A stretch of DNA of 39,954 bases, taken from the NCBI GenBank assembly GCA_016927815.1, contig JAFGLY010000113.1, positions 1 through 39,954 of the forward strand, given 5' to 3'. Numbering within the stretch: the stretch's first letter is position 1; each line of letters starts with the position of its first letter. A program made the position numbers and the translations under genes. The notes beneath the pieces are model-generated. The model saw only the letters and a list, made by a program, of their open reading frames with translations, had not been told where the DNA came from and searched no databases. Of the stretch, positions 14,768 to 23,807 are shown piece by piece. The stretch comes from Deltaproteobacteria bacterium. GTDB taxonomy: Bacteria; Myxococcota_A; UBA796; JAFGLY01.

Positions 14768-15232
14768 TCAGCCCCTGCCGGCCAGGCGCTCGAGGCAGGC
14801 GCTCACCTGGCCGGGCGTCGCGTTGTCGGCAAGGAAGTCCACGGGTGCGTGGAGCCGCTCCAGGTGGGCCCAACGCCGGGGCTGGGCGGAGAAGTCGTGG
14901 GAGAACACCGCTGGCAGGCGACAGCCGTCCGCCCGGAGGGCGGCCAGTACGAAAGCGCCCTGGTTCTCCTCCAGGAATGTCCGAGCCCGGGCCCGGTCTC
15001 CCGAGAACCGGCCGGCCATGGCGTCCAGGTCGCCGAGCAGCGCCTCGGCCGGGACGCGGTCGAAGCGCATGTCGAGCACGACCACCTCGAACCCCTCGCG
15101 CCAGCGAGCGAGGGCCTCGGACCCGCTGCCCGCGCGGGTGAACACGAACGGTCCGGCGAGGAACCGGCCGAGCGTACGCGTGTACTCCTCGCCGTCCTCG
15201 ACCACCAGCACCCGGATGGGATCTCGTGTCAC
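14768..15232 (-). CDS. Stand-alone atypical receiver domain protein
   Basis: A 154-residue single-domain response regulator. The N-terminus RVLVVEDGEE supplies the acidic pair (Glu12, Asp13), and Asp54 in VVVLDMRFD is the phosphorylation site. After Asp54 there is an unusual insertion before the next helix, and the conserved lysine of receivers is missing (VDFLADNAT where a K-P would be expected). The same LDxxFD...P start of the insertion is seen in the sigma-54 activator two genes upstream, so the two receivers are related. GTG 15232 overlaps the kinase stop (GTGA). Likely the output or phosphate sink of the TPR-kinase. An alternative is a receiver that no longer accepts phosphate normally. 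Confidence 0.75.
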   Translation of the reverse strand: MTRDPIRVLVVEDGEEYTRTLGRFLAGPFVFTRAGSGSEALARWREGFEVVVLDMRFDRVPAEALLGDLDAMAGRFSGDRARARTFLEENQGAFVLAALRADGCRLPAVFSHDFSAQPRRWAHLERLHAPVDFLADNATPGQVSACLERLAGRG

Positions 15233-17925
15233 GAGGCCTCCTCCTCCGCACGGGGAAACCGGACCACGACCGCCTTGGCCCAGCCCGGCTCGGGCTCGAC
15301 GTGGACCACCCCCCGGTTGCGGGCGATCCGGTCGGCTGCGAGGCCCAGGCCCCGGTCGATGCCCCTCCCGCTCAGGATGGCGTCCGCGAGAGGGCTGGGG
15401 GCGCTGTCCCGGAACCTCAGGGCCAGGACCTCGTGCCCGGTCACGGGGTCCACCTCGAGGCCCATCGCCACGCCGACCCTGCGCGCCTCGGGGGGGCACT
15501 CCTCCACCACGGCGCCGATGGCGTTCCGGATCAGGTTCGCGGCGATCTCCTCGAAGTCTCGGGGAAAGACGCGCACGGGTACGGCCTCCTCGCCCCCCTC
15601 GACCTCGACGGCCGGGGCGTCCACGAGGCCCGGCTCGGCGGCCACGCGCCGGCCCACCGCCTGCAGGAGATCGGCATCCACCTCCAACACGCTCACACGT
15701 CGCAGCAGCCGTCCGAGGGCGGCGTACCCGTCCTCGTTGAGCACCCGAGACACCTCGCGGAGCGTGCGGGCGAGTCCCTGGACCCGCGCCGGGTCCGGAC
15801 GCTCCAGCGCCCCGCGGAGCGCCCCGAGCCGCGTCATGGCACGGTGCATGGGCCCGATCACCGGATCTCGATGGCGGAGGGCGAGCCGCACGCGGTGCCG
15901 CCGGCCCACGGCCTCGAGGTCGGCGAGGTACGTGTCGAACCGTTGCTGGACGCCCGGCTCCTCTGCCTCTCCGAAGAGCGCACCGACGGCCCAGGAAGCA
16001 GCCGTGAGGTCTCCGCGCTCGAGGCGTTCGGCGATGGAGGGGAGCACGGTGGTGCGGTGCTTCAGCACCTCGTGCCGGATGCCTGCCAGGATCCCGGCCA
16101 CGTCGTGGTAGGCGTCCGGGATCCGCTCGATCAGGTCGACCAGGGTGGCCCCGGTGCGACGGCGCAGCCACCAGGCGAGCGGACCGACGAGCAGGAGCGC
16201 CAGGCCCGCGGCGAACGCGACGCGCCGACCCCACAGGGCCCGGTCCACGCGCTCAGCGAGCGCCAGCGCCGGTTCTCGAGCCAGCCCGCCTGGAGAGCGG
16301 GCGAAGAAGGCGTCGAGCAGCGCACGCGCCTCTCTGGGTCTGCCCTCCTCCGCCGCCACGGCAGCCAGGAGGTACCAGGCCTCCGAGGCGCCGGCCTCCG
16401 CGCCACGACGGAGCAGTGCGTCGGCCTCTTCCGGGTGCCCCAGGGCCCGCTCGAGCTCTCCTGCGGCCAGGAGGATGCGGGGGTCGTCCGGATCCTCGGC
16501 CAGGCACCGCCGGTAGCGCGCCAGGGCATCCTGGGGCCGGCCGGCCTCCACGTCGAGCGCCGCCAGCAGCAGCAGCGCGTCGGTGTAGGCCGGGGCCAAC
16601 GCGAGGGCCTCCTCGGCTTCGGCCCGGGCGGCCCCGGCGTCTCCCCGCTGGCGGTAGACCCGCGCCACGCGGTAGTGCCATCGGGCTTCCTCCGGGAGTT
16701 CGGCCCCTGGACGACTGTCGGGCAGGATCACGGGCGCGGGGCTCCTCCGCTCCAGGTCGGCCAAGGCCTGCCGGGCCTCCTCGGCGTCCGAGGGCGCCGG
16801 AGCGCCGTCGAGGCAGGCCCGCCAGGCCTCCCGCGCAGCCGCGGGTTCCCCGCTGTGCTGAAGGATGCGGGCCAGGCGGCACTGGATCGCGGTCCAGCCG
16901 GGTCTCAAGCCGAGCGCCGTGCGCAGCTCTCGAATCGCCTCGTCGTTCCTGCGGCCACCGTACCGGTCCGCGAGCAGCAGGCCGAGATCCGCGTGCCAGG
17001 TCGGTTCCTCGGGGGCGAGCAGGACGGCGGCAGCGAGGGATCGCTCCGCCTCGGCCACGCGGCCGGCCGCGATCTGGACCTCTCCCAGCGAGGCCCAGGC
17101 CTCGGCCGATCGGGGGGCCCGCGCAACCAGATCCCGCAACCGCTCCGTAGCCTCGTCGAGGTGTCCCGAGGCGGCGAGCCCACGCGCCTCCTCCATCCCC
17201 TGCCTGAGGCCGCTCCCCAGAGGCTCCCCTCCTCCGAGGGCAAGGCGACTCGCCTCGTTCTCCACTGAGATCCGGTCGGCGAGCGTCTGAAGGCGCGCCC
17301 CTCCCTCGAGCGCGGGCCACCGCTCGAGGACCCGCGCGACCAGGCGCGCGGCGGCATCCCGGTCCCCGGCATCCTTGAGCCCGCTGGCCACCCGGAGCAC
17401 GCTGTCCCCGTCGGGCTCGCCGTCGAGGAGATCGAGGTAGCGCTCCAGCGCGTGCTCGGCCCCCACCGGGTCGGTCGCGGCCAGCAGGCAGGCTTCGCGC
17501 CGATAGGGCTCGGCCGATCCGAGGTCGAGGGTCTGGAGGCGACGCCAGAGCGCCAGGGCGGTGGCTGGATCCCGCTCCTCGAGGAGGACAGCGCGGGCCC
17601 GCACCACGTCCGGCTCGTTGGGCAAAGCCGCCCAGGCCGCATCGGCTCCGGCGGTGTCGCCCAGAGCCGCCAGCGCGCGGCCGAGCCCCAGAACCGCAGG
17701 CACGAGCGCCGGATCCCGGAGGAGGGCCAGCCTCCAGCCGGCCGCGGCCTTCTCCCACTGCCCGGCCTGCTCGGCCCGCCAGGCCTCCGTCACGACCGCC
17801 TTCAACGCCGGCGAGGTCCCCTCCAACTCGAGCGGCAGCGTCCCCGCCACCGCGAGATCGGGCGGTTGGGCCTGGCGCGCCCCCACGGCCGACGCCAGCG
17901 CGAGGAGCAACCCGATCCGGTTCAC
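15229..17925 (-). CDS. Membrane TPR-repeat histidine kinase
   Basis: An 898-residue sensor. A short hydrophobic N-terminus (IGLLLALASAVGA) may export the first ~565 residues, which are TPR repeats (for instance AEEALALAPAYTDALLLLAALDVE, seen as ALALAPAYTDALLLLAAL). One membrane helix lies at about residues 569-587 (VAFAAGLALLLVGPLAWWL). The cytoplasmic part has a possible phosphoacceptor His618 in GIRHEVLKH and a C-terminal HATPase: N-box ANLIRNAIGA, a degenerate G1 box (RDSAPS instead of DxGxG) and a G2 box GRGIDRGLGLA. Start is GTG 17925, overlapping the sigma-54 activator stop. The TPR region would sense a protein in the periplasm. The ligand is unknown. Confidence 0.78.
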   Translation of the reverse strand: MNRIGLLLALASAVGARQAQPPDLAVAGTLPLELEGTSPALKAVVTEAWRAEQAGQWEKAAAGWRLALLRDPALVPAVLGLGRALAALGDTAGADAAWAALPNEPDVVRARAVLLEERDPATALALWRRLQTLDLGSAEPYRREACLLAATDPVGAEHALERYLDLLDGEPDGDSVLRVASGLKDAGDRDAAARLVARVLERWPALEGGARLQTLADRISVENEASRLALGGGEPLGSGLRQGMEEARGLAASGHLDEATERLRDLVARAPRSAEAWASLGEVQIAAGRVAEAERSLAAAVLLAPEEPTWHADLGLLLADRYGGRRNDEAIRELRTALGLRPGWTAIQCRLARILQHSGEPAAAREAWRACLDGAPAPSDAEEARQALADLERRSPAPVILPDSRPGAELPEEARWHYRVARVYRQRGDAGAARAEAEEALALAPAYTDALLLLAALDVEAGRPQDALARYRRCLAEDPDDPRILLAAGELERALGHPEEADALLRRGAEAGASEAWYLLAAVAAEEGRPREARALLDAFFARSPGGLAREPALALAERVDRALWGRRVAFAAGLALLLVGPLAWWLRRRTGATLVDLIERIPDAYHDVAGILAGIRHEVLKHRTTVLPSIAERLERGDLTAASWAVGALFGEAEEPGVQQRFDTYLADLEAVGRRHRVRLALRHRDPVIGPMHRAMTRLGALRGALERPDPARVQGLARTLREVSRVLNEDGYAALGRLLRRVSVLEVDADLLQAVGRRVAAEPGLVDAPAVEVEGGEEAVPVRVFPRDFEEIAANLIRNAIGAVVEECPPEARRVGVAMGLEVDPVTGHEVLALRFRDSAPSPLADAILSGRGIDRGLGLAADRIARNRGVVHVEPEPGWAKAVVVRFPRAEEEAS

Positions 17926-19520
17926 GTGTCCTTCATGTCGCGTACGCGCAGCCCGAGCTGGTTGAACCGAAGCTGCACCTTGCGTCCGTGCGAGGGATCC
18001 CCAAGGAGGATCCGGGCCATGCCGGAGAAGGAACCCTGCTCCTGGCGCCACAAGGCCGCGAAGTACTGGCGCTCGACCTCCACCGAGAGGGCGTTGAGGC
18101 TCTCGTGGGGACGGATGGTCACCTCGTGCCGCCACCCCTCCTGGGAATCCCCTCCGGAGGTGCGGACCGCTCTGAGCAGGTCGCGGACGAGCTTGGGTCG
18201 AACCTGGACCACGTCCGCCCGCTCGCCCGGAGGCACGCCCGCCAGCTCCGCGAGCGTGAACGTGAGGGCATTCTCCACGACCATGGCGAACTCGCGCAGG
18301 TTGCCGGGCCAGGCGTGCTTCCTCATCAGGCGCATGGCCTGGTCCGTGAAGAGGACATGGAGCACTCCGGGCTCCTGCGCGGGCACGCGGCCGCCCGCGA
18401 CGGTGTGCACGCGGCACCGGCCGAAGCCTGCGCGCTCCCGGTAGTCGGCCAGGAGTTCGGCCGGGTAGGAGCCGTCCAACGCCCGTTCGACGCAGAATGC
18501 GAGGAGCCCCGACAGGTCCTCGCCCCGCTCTTTCAAGGGCGGGAGGGCCACCGTGCACGCCGGGTTCAAGCGCATGTAGAGGTCGGGCCGGAACCGGCCC
18601 TTCTCCACGAGCCGGGCGAGATCCTCGTGCGAAGCCACCACGACCTTCACGTCCACCTGTCGCTCGCGGGTGTCCCCGAGCCGGACCAGGAGCCCCTCCT
18701 GCAGGACCGTGAGCAGCATCCGCTGCGCCTCCTCCGGCAGGTTGCCGACCTCGTCGAGGAAGAGCGTGCCGCCGTGCGCCGTCTCGAAGGCCCCCGTGCG
18801 ATCGGCCACCGACCCCGTGTAGGCCCCCTTCACGGACCCGAAGAGGTGCGCAGCCATGAGATCCCGGGGCATGGTGGCCAGGTCCACCGCCACGAAGGCG
18901 CCGGTCCTCAAGGAGCGCGCGTGGACGAAGTGCCGGGCGATGAGCGTCTTCCCGGTCCCCGTGGGCCCCGTGAGGATGATGGGAAGTCGGCCGCGGGAGA
19001 GCACCTCCAGGCGGCTCCGGATCCTCCGCATCCCGAGGGGGCGCCCCCACCAGATCGGCCCGTCCCAGGCCTCGCCGCCCTTGGCTCGGAGGATCCCCTG
19101 GATCTGGGCCTGCAGCGTCCGTGCGTCGAGGCAGTCGTCGTCCAGGAAATACGTGTATTCCTGGGCATCGAGGGCCTCGGCCTCCTGTTCGAGGGGCAGA
19201 TCGTCCCGGCTGGTCATCAGGATCACGGGGAGGTCGGGGGCCCGCTGGCGGAGCCGGGCGAGGATTTCCAGTCCCTGCCGCCGCCGCGCACGCGCCTGCT
19301 CCGCCTCGCCCGCCTCGGGGCCCAACCCGACCAGGTGCTCCACCGGAATGTCGAAGTGGACGTCCAGGAGCACGAGGTCCACGTTCGTCCGCCCGCGCCC
19401 GAGCCGGGACTCGGCCTCGGCCCAGGACCGAGCCGGACCCAGCACGTCGTGCTCCGGCAGGACCCGCCGGCAGAGATCGATGGTGCGGTCGAGGTCGTCG
19501 ATCACGAGGATGCGGGCCAT
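17922..19520 (-). CDS. Sigma-54-dependent response regulator with atypical receiver
   Basis: A 532-residue enhancer-binding protein. The N-terminal receiver has acidic Asp8/Asp9 and phosphoacceptor Asp53, an insertion of about 23 residues after it (starting HFDIPVEHLVGL), and no conserved lysine (YFLDDD at that place). The AAA+ domain has Walker A GPTGTGKT (185-192), a sigma-54 contact loop GAYTGS (232-237) in place of GAFTGA, and Walker B GGTLFLDEV (Asp256, Glu257). The arginine-finger region and WPGNLREF are present. The C-terminal part (SFSGMARILLG, then KVQLRFNQLGLR) looks like a Fis-type helix-turn-helix. ATG 19520 has AGGAGG upstream. It should activate sigma-54 promoters; targets are unknown. 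Confidence 0.88.
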   Translation of the reverse strand: MARILVIDDLDRTIDLCRRVLPEHDVLGPARSWAEAESRLGRGRTNVDLVLLDVHFDIPVEHLVGLGPEAGEAEQARARRRQGLEILARLRQRAPDLPVILMTSRDDLPLEQEAEALDAQEYTYFLDDDCLDARTLQAQIQGILRAKGGEAWDGPIWWGRPLGMRRIRSRLEVLSRGRLPIILTGPTGTGKTLIARHFVHARSLRTGAFVAVDLATMPRDLMAAHLFGSVKGAYTGSVADRTGAFETAHGGTLFLDEVGNLPEEAQRMLLTVLQEGLLVRLGDTRERQVDVKVVVASHEDLARLVEKGRFRPDLYMRLNPACTVALPPLKERGEDLSGLLAFCVERALDGSYPAELLADYRERAGFGRCRVHTVAGGRVPAQEPGVLHVLFTDQAMRLMRKHAWPGNLREFAMVVENALTFTLAELAGVPPGERADVVQVRPKLVRDLLRAVRTSGGDSQEGWRHEVTIRPHESLNALSVEVERQYFAALWRQEQGSFSGMARILLGDPSHGRKVQLRFNQLGLRVRDMKDT

Positions 19521-19978
19521 CGGGCCTCCTTGAGGCGTCGGGCGGATGTCGCCGCTTCCCTCACCCGCTGGTCGAGGCGCTTCAAGGCATGCGCCACCTC
19601 CATCGCCGCCGCTGCCCCCTTGGCGAGGCGATCCGCGGGGGCGTGGTCCAGATCGGGCAGGAGCGCCCGCAGCCCCTCCATGGCGGCGTCCACGGCGGCC
19701 ACGTCCGGATCGTCCGCGAGCCCCGCGAGGGACGGCCTCAACCGATCCCACAGCGCCGGAGCGGACTCCAGGCGATCTCCCTGGCGACGCGTCGCCCCCA
19801 CGTCCGCCCGAAGGGCGGCCCGTACCGCCTCCGGATCCGGATCCGGAGGCAGCCAGCGGAGCTCCATCGCCACGTACTTGCCGAGATCGTGCCGGACGCG
19901 GGCGACCGCCTCCACCAGGGACGGGTCCGGAGGTGTGCAAGGCCGCGTCTTGCGGGATCGTGCGGGTTCTTTTATCAT
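19502..19978 (-). CDS. Small helical protein with HDLGKY motif, possible phosphotransfer protein
   Basis: A 158-residue cytoplasmic protein that I do not recognise as a named family. It has no signal peptide or membrane helix, and it reads as mostly alpha-helical with many Ala, Leu and Arg. His30 in ARVRHDLGKYVAME resembles the H-box of histidine kinases or a phosphotransfer helix, and is similar in kind to RHEVLKH of the TPR-kinase in the same operon. It is the first gene of this operon, and its last 19 bases overlap the start of the sigma-54 activator. ATG 19978 has GGAGGAG upstream. A role as an intermediate in the phosphorelay is an inference from position and motif only. Confidence 0.6.
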   Translation of the reverse strand: MIKEPARSRKTRPCTPPDPSLVEAVARVRHDLGKYVAMELRWLPPDPDPEAVRAALRADVGATRRQGDRLESAPALWDRLRPSLAGLADDPDVAAVDAAMEGLRALLPDLDHAPADRLAKGAAAAMEVAHALKRLDQRVREAATSARRLKEARWPASS

Positions 19979-20058
19979 CGTCGCCGGGCTCCTCCTCGAC
20001 GCGTCCTCCCCATCCTATGCGGTCCTCGCAGACCTACCCTGGTCCACCGGGTCGATAC

Positions 20059-22824
20059 ATGGCATCATCGGCCGATTCCTCTTCGACGCGTCCCCCGCTG
20101 ACCCCGGTGCCGCGCCCGGCGACCAACGAGCTGAAGCGTCGCTACGAGGAACTCCTGGCCGAGCTGAAGCTGGAGCCCGGCGTGCGGGTCAGCCTCTCGT
20201 GGATGTTCGAGGAGGCCCTCCGCTCCGATCCGGCCCTCTCCGTCCCCTCCCACGCTGCCGGAGACAGCACCCAGCCGGCTCTGCGCGCCAGCGATTCCGC
20301 CATCTCGGCCCACTCGCCCATCGAGGCGAGCGACGACGTGGAGCCCCCTCCTCCCGCGGCCCACTTCCCCCAGCTGTCCCTGCCGGGCCGATACTGGTAC
20401 CGCGGGTTCATCGGCGCCGGATCCATGGGCGAGGTCCACCGGGTCTACGACCGGGCCCTCAGGCGTCCACTGGCCATGAAGGTCTTGAGACCCGATCTGC
20501 CCAGCCCCGACCTCGCGGTCTTCCGGTTCATCGAGGAGGCCCAGGTCACCGCCCAGCTGGAGCACCCGGGCATCGTACCGGTCCACGACATCGGCCTCCT
20601 GCCCGACGGCCGCTGGTTCTTCACCGCGATGGAGGCCCGGGGACGGCGCCTCACCTCGGCGATCCGCGAGGTCCACGAGGTGCGCCTCCAGCACGGCACC
20701 TTCGCCGAGACGCCGGGGGGCTGGAGCTTCCGCCGCCTGGTCAGCGCGTTCCGGACGGTCTGCGAGGCCGTGGCCTACTCCCATGCCCGAGGGGTCGTGC
20801 ATCGCGACCTCAAGCCCGACAACATCCTCGTGGGCGAGTACGGCGAGGTGCTCGTCCTCGACTGGGGCCTCGCCCGCCCCATGCGTGCCGGACCCGACCG
20901 CAAGCTGCGCGCCGAGCCGGTGCGGTCCGATCGGCAGGAGGAGGAGGCCTTCGCGACCCGAGCCGGGATCGTGGCCGGCACACCGGCCTTCATGCCCCCC
21001 GAGCAGGCCCGGGGCGAGGTGGATCGGCTCGGGCCCTGGTCCGACGTGTACGCCCTGGGAGGGGTGCTGTACGAGGTGATCTTCGGCAGCCACCCCTACG
21101 AGGGCATGACAGCCCGCGACGTCCTGGAGCGGGTCAAGCGGGGGCCGCCTCCGTTCCCGCCCGCGCCCTGGGCCCCGATGCCCATGCTCCAGGCCTGTCG
21201 ACGGGCGCTGCGCTTCAACCCCGAGGACCGGTTCCCCGATGCAGGGGCCCTGGGCGCCGAGATCCACGCGTGGCTCGAGGGCGCGCTGCAGCGCGAGAAG
21301 GCCCAGGAGGCCGTCCAACAGGTGCGCGGTCGGATCCCCAACCTCTCCCGTCGGTACCTCGAGGCGCTGCGCGTCCGGGAACGGGCCCGGCGGGCGGTGT
21401 CCCGCCTGGCGCCGAGCACCGCCCTCTCCGAGAAGGAGCGTTCGTGGGAAGCCGAGGAGCGCGCCGAGCGGGAGCTGGAGTCCGTGGAGGACGCCTTCCA
21501 GGACGTGGTGCAGCAACTCCAGGCCGCCCTCCTGCAGTGCCCCGACCTCCTCGAGGGCCGCGCCGCCCTGGCCGATCTCTACCGCAACCGTCACGACGCC
21601 GCGGCGGCCTTCGGACAGGCCGAGAGGGCCCGACAGTTCGAGCGCCTCCTCCGGGAGTACGACATCGGCACCCACGCGGCCTTCCTGGCGGGCCTGGGTC
21701 GGATGTCGCTGACCTCGGATCCTCCGGCCACGCGCATCGTGGTGGAACGGTTCGAGATCAAGGGCCGCCGCCTCAGTCCCCAACCGGTGCAGGTGATGGA
21801 CCGGGTGCCTGCCGGCGACTTCCAGCTCCCCGCCGGTTCCTACCTCCTCGAGATGGAGGCGCCGGGCCGGGTGAACGTCCGGTACCCCATCCACCTCCCA
21901 CGGGAGGGCACCTGGACGGCCGCGCCTCCGGGCCAGACGGAGCCCCGCCCCGTCTTCCTCCCCCCCGAGAACCTCGTTCCGGACGCCGCTGTCTACGTGC
22001 CCGAGGGGTGGGCCATCTTCGGCGGCGACGCCGAGGCTCCGGGCAGCCCCCCCCGACGCAGGCTCTGGATGTACGGCTTCACCATCGCACGGTTCCCGGT
22101 GACCCACCAGGAGTACCTCGCCTTCCTGGACGCCCTGGCCGCCTCGGACCGGTTGGACGAGGCCGCGGACCGGGTCCCCCGCCTCGCGGGCCCCCCCGAC
22201 AGCGACCCGCCGGCGATCTACCGGGTCGGGCCCGACAACCGGTTCCGACCGGTGGACTCCACTCCGTTCGGCCCCATCCGGCCCGGAGCCCCGGTCACGC
22301 TCGTCCGCTGGTCCGACGCGGCGGCGTACTGCCTCTGGCTCCGGGCGCGCACGGGGCTGCCCTGGCGCCTCGTCACCGAGGCCGAGCGCGAGAAGGCCGC
22401 ACGGGGTGTGGACGGCCGCTGCTTCCCCTGGGGCGACCACGCGGATCCGTCCTTTGCGTGCAGCCGCGACTCCATGCTCGACCGGCCCGGTCCTCCGTCG
22501 CTGGACGCCTTTCCGGTCGACAACAGTCCCTACGGAGTCCACGGCCTTGCCGGGGGCTCCGCGGACTGGTGCATGGACACCCTGCAGGCGGACGGCCCGG
22601 CCCACCAGGGGGCCATGGTGTCGACTCCGGCCCCCCTGACGCCCGAGGATGCGGAAGCCGGCGTACAGGCGACGATCCGGGCGGTACGCGGCGGGTCCTT
22701 CGACGCACCGGACCGCGTGGGGCGGGCGGCGGCCCGTGCGGGGTTCCCGGCCACGATGCGCCGTCCGGGTCTCGGCTTCCGCCTGGCTCTCTCGCTCGAA
22801 GACCTGCTCTCCTCCCGAGGGTGA
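20059..22824 (+). CDS. Ser/Thr protein kinase fused to a formylglycine-generating-enzyme-like domain
   Basis: A 921-residue soluble protein in three parts. A Hanks-type kinase (about residues 110-430) has a glycine loop GAGSMGEV, catalytic Lys141 (AMKVL), HRDLKPDN with Asp250, DWGLA in place of DFG (Asp268) and a PPEQARG end of the activation segment. A helical linker follows, with a PEGA-like beta segment (VPAGDFQLPAGSYLLEMEAPG). The C-terminal part (from about 640) is a SUMF1/FGE-type fold: FTIARFPVTHQEYLAFL, WRLVTEAEREKAARG, SPYGVHGLAGGSADWCMD, VRGGSF. No membrane helix separates the parts. The start is unsure: ATG 20017 is an alternative, but 20059 leaves more promoter space from the divergent gene. 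Substrates are unknown. Confidence 0.85.
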   Translation: MASSADSSSTRPPLTPVPRPATNELKRRYEELLAELKLEPGVRVSLSWMFEEALRSDPALSVPSHAAGDSTQPALRASDSAISAHSPIEASDDVEPPPPAAHFPQLSLPGRYWYRGFIGAGSMGEVHRVYDRALRRPLAMKVLRPDLPSPDLAVFRFIEEAQVTAQLEHPGIVPVHDIGLLPDGRWFFTAMEARGRRLTSAIREVHEVRLQHGTFAETPGGWSFRRLVSAFRTVCEAVAYSHARGVVHRDLKPDNILVGEYGEVLVLDWGLARPMRAGPDRKLRAEPVRSDRQEEEAFATRAGIVAGTPAFMPPEQARGEVDRLGPWSDVYALGGVLYEVIFGSHPYEGMTARDVLERVKRGPPPFPPAPWAPMPMLQACRRALRFNPEDRFPDAGALGAEIHAWLEGALQREKAQEAVQQVRGRIPNLSRRYLEALRVRERARRAVSRLAPSTALSEKERSWEAEERAERELESVEDAFQDVVQQLQAALLQCPDLLEGRAALADLYRNRHDAAAAFGQAERARQFERLLREYDIGTHAAFLAGLGRMSLTSDPPATRIVVERFEIKGRRLSPQPVQVMDRVPAGDFQLPAGSYLLEMEAPGRVNVRYPIHLPREGTWTAAPPGQTEPRPVFLPPENLVPDAAVYVPEGWAIFGGDAEAPGSPPRRRLWMYGFTIARFPVTHQEYLAFLDALAASDRLDEAADRVPRLAGPPDSDPPAIYRVGPDNRFRPVDSTPFGPIRPGAPVTLVRWSDAAAYCLWLRARTGLPWRLVTEAEREKAARGVDGRCFPWGDHADPSFACSRDSMLDRPGPPSLDAFPVDNSPYGVHGLAGGSADWCMDTLQADGPAHQGAMVSTPAPLTPEDAEAGVQATIRAVRGGSFDAPDRVGRAAARAGFPATMRRPGLGFRLALSLEDLLSSRG

Positions 22825-22836
22825 TGGCCCCGACCG

Positions 22837-23718
22837 TCACGGATGGGCGGCGAACGCCAGCACGCCCTCCTCGAGCACGGCCTCCGCCCCGTGCACGAAG
22901 GCGCAGTTCCGGCCACCGTGGCCGACGGGGAGATCCACGACGACCGGTACGCCCAGCGGCCCGAGGTGATCGAGGACCACGTCCATGAGGCTCCAGCCCT
23001 CCCCGGCCGGCGCCTCGCACTCCACGAAGCTGCCCAGGGCCACGCCCTTGACACCATCGAGCGCACCCGAGGCGACCAGTTGCGCGAGGAGCCGATCCAC
23101 CCGGTAGGGCGCCTCGGCCACCTCCTCCAAGAGCAGGATGCAGCCACGGGCTCGGATCGCATCGGGCGTGCCCGCCAAAGAGCCCAGGGTGCAGAGGTTC
23201 CCCCCCACCAGCGGGCCCCGGGCCCGCCCGGCCACGAGCACCGTACCCCGCCAGGGACCGGCCACCCCCTCCAGGAGCAGGCGCCGGACGGCGTCGCGGC
23301 TCGTCCCATCCGCGTGGTCCACGAGGCTGTGCAGCACCGGGCCATGGATCGCACCCGCGATCCTGCGGCGGTGCATGGCCTGGAAGAGCGCCGTGGCGTC
23401 CGAGAAGCCGACCACGGGCCGGGGCACGACCCGATCCCAGCGGACGTGGGGCAGAAGGCGCAGGATCCCGTATCCACCGCGGGCGAGCCAGGCGGCGTCG
23501 AGCGAGGAGTCTCCGAGCGCCCACTCGAGGTCCGCCCGTCGTTCCTCGTCGGTGCCCCCCAGGTACCTCCATCGACGCCCCAGGTGAGGCGCGAGGACCG
23601 GGTCGAACCCCCACCCGCGGACGATCTCGAGGCTCGCCAGGAGGCGTTCGGGGTCGTGGATGCCGGACGGCCCGAACACGCCGATCCGGGCGCCGGGCGA
23701 CAGGGGAAGGAGCGCCAT
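22837..23718 (-). CDS. S66-family LD-carboxypeptidase-like peptidase
   Basis: A 293-residue protein of peptidase family S66, whose best-known members (LdcA) cut the last D-Ala from peptidoglycan tetrapeptides during recycling; others process the antibiotic microcin C. The triad region is readable: LARGGYGILRLL, then the nucleophile Ser in VVGFSDAT, a glutamate in ILLLEEVAEAPYRVDRLL, and the histidine in LPVGHGG near the C-terminus. No signal peptide is seen, so it is likely cytoplasmic. I chose ATG 23718 (GAGGG upstream) over an ATG at 23739, which adds seven residues. It converges on the kinase gene with a 12-base gap. Confidence 0.85.
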   Translation of the reverse strand: MALLPLSPGARIGVFGPSGIHDPERLLASLEIVRGWGFDPVLAPHLGRRWRYLGGTDEERRADLEWALGDSSLDAAWLARGGYGILRLLPHVRWDRVVPRPVVGFSDATALFQAMHRRRIAGAIHGPVLHSLVDHADGTSRDAVRRLLLEGVAGPWRGTVLVAGRARGPLVGGNLCTLGSLAGTPDAIRARGCILLLEEVAEAPYRVDRLLAQLVASGALDGVKGVALGSFVECEAPAGEGWSLMDVVLDHLGPLGVPVVVDLPVGHGGRNCAFVHGAEAVLEEGVLAFAAHP

Positions 23719-23807
23719 GGCGGGAAGATACCCTCGCACGGGGCCGGGCGCCGCCCGCGCCTGCAGGCCCGCGCCCGGCTACATTCCGGGCCTGTCCGGA
23801 GATCGCC

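Noticed and set aside
17988-22988. A 1666-codon plus-strand open frame across the signalling island
   Set aside because: It crosses well-supported genes on both strands and reads as Arg/Pro/Gly-rich shadow sequence.
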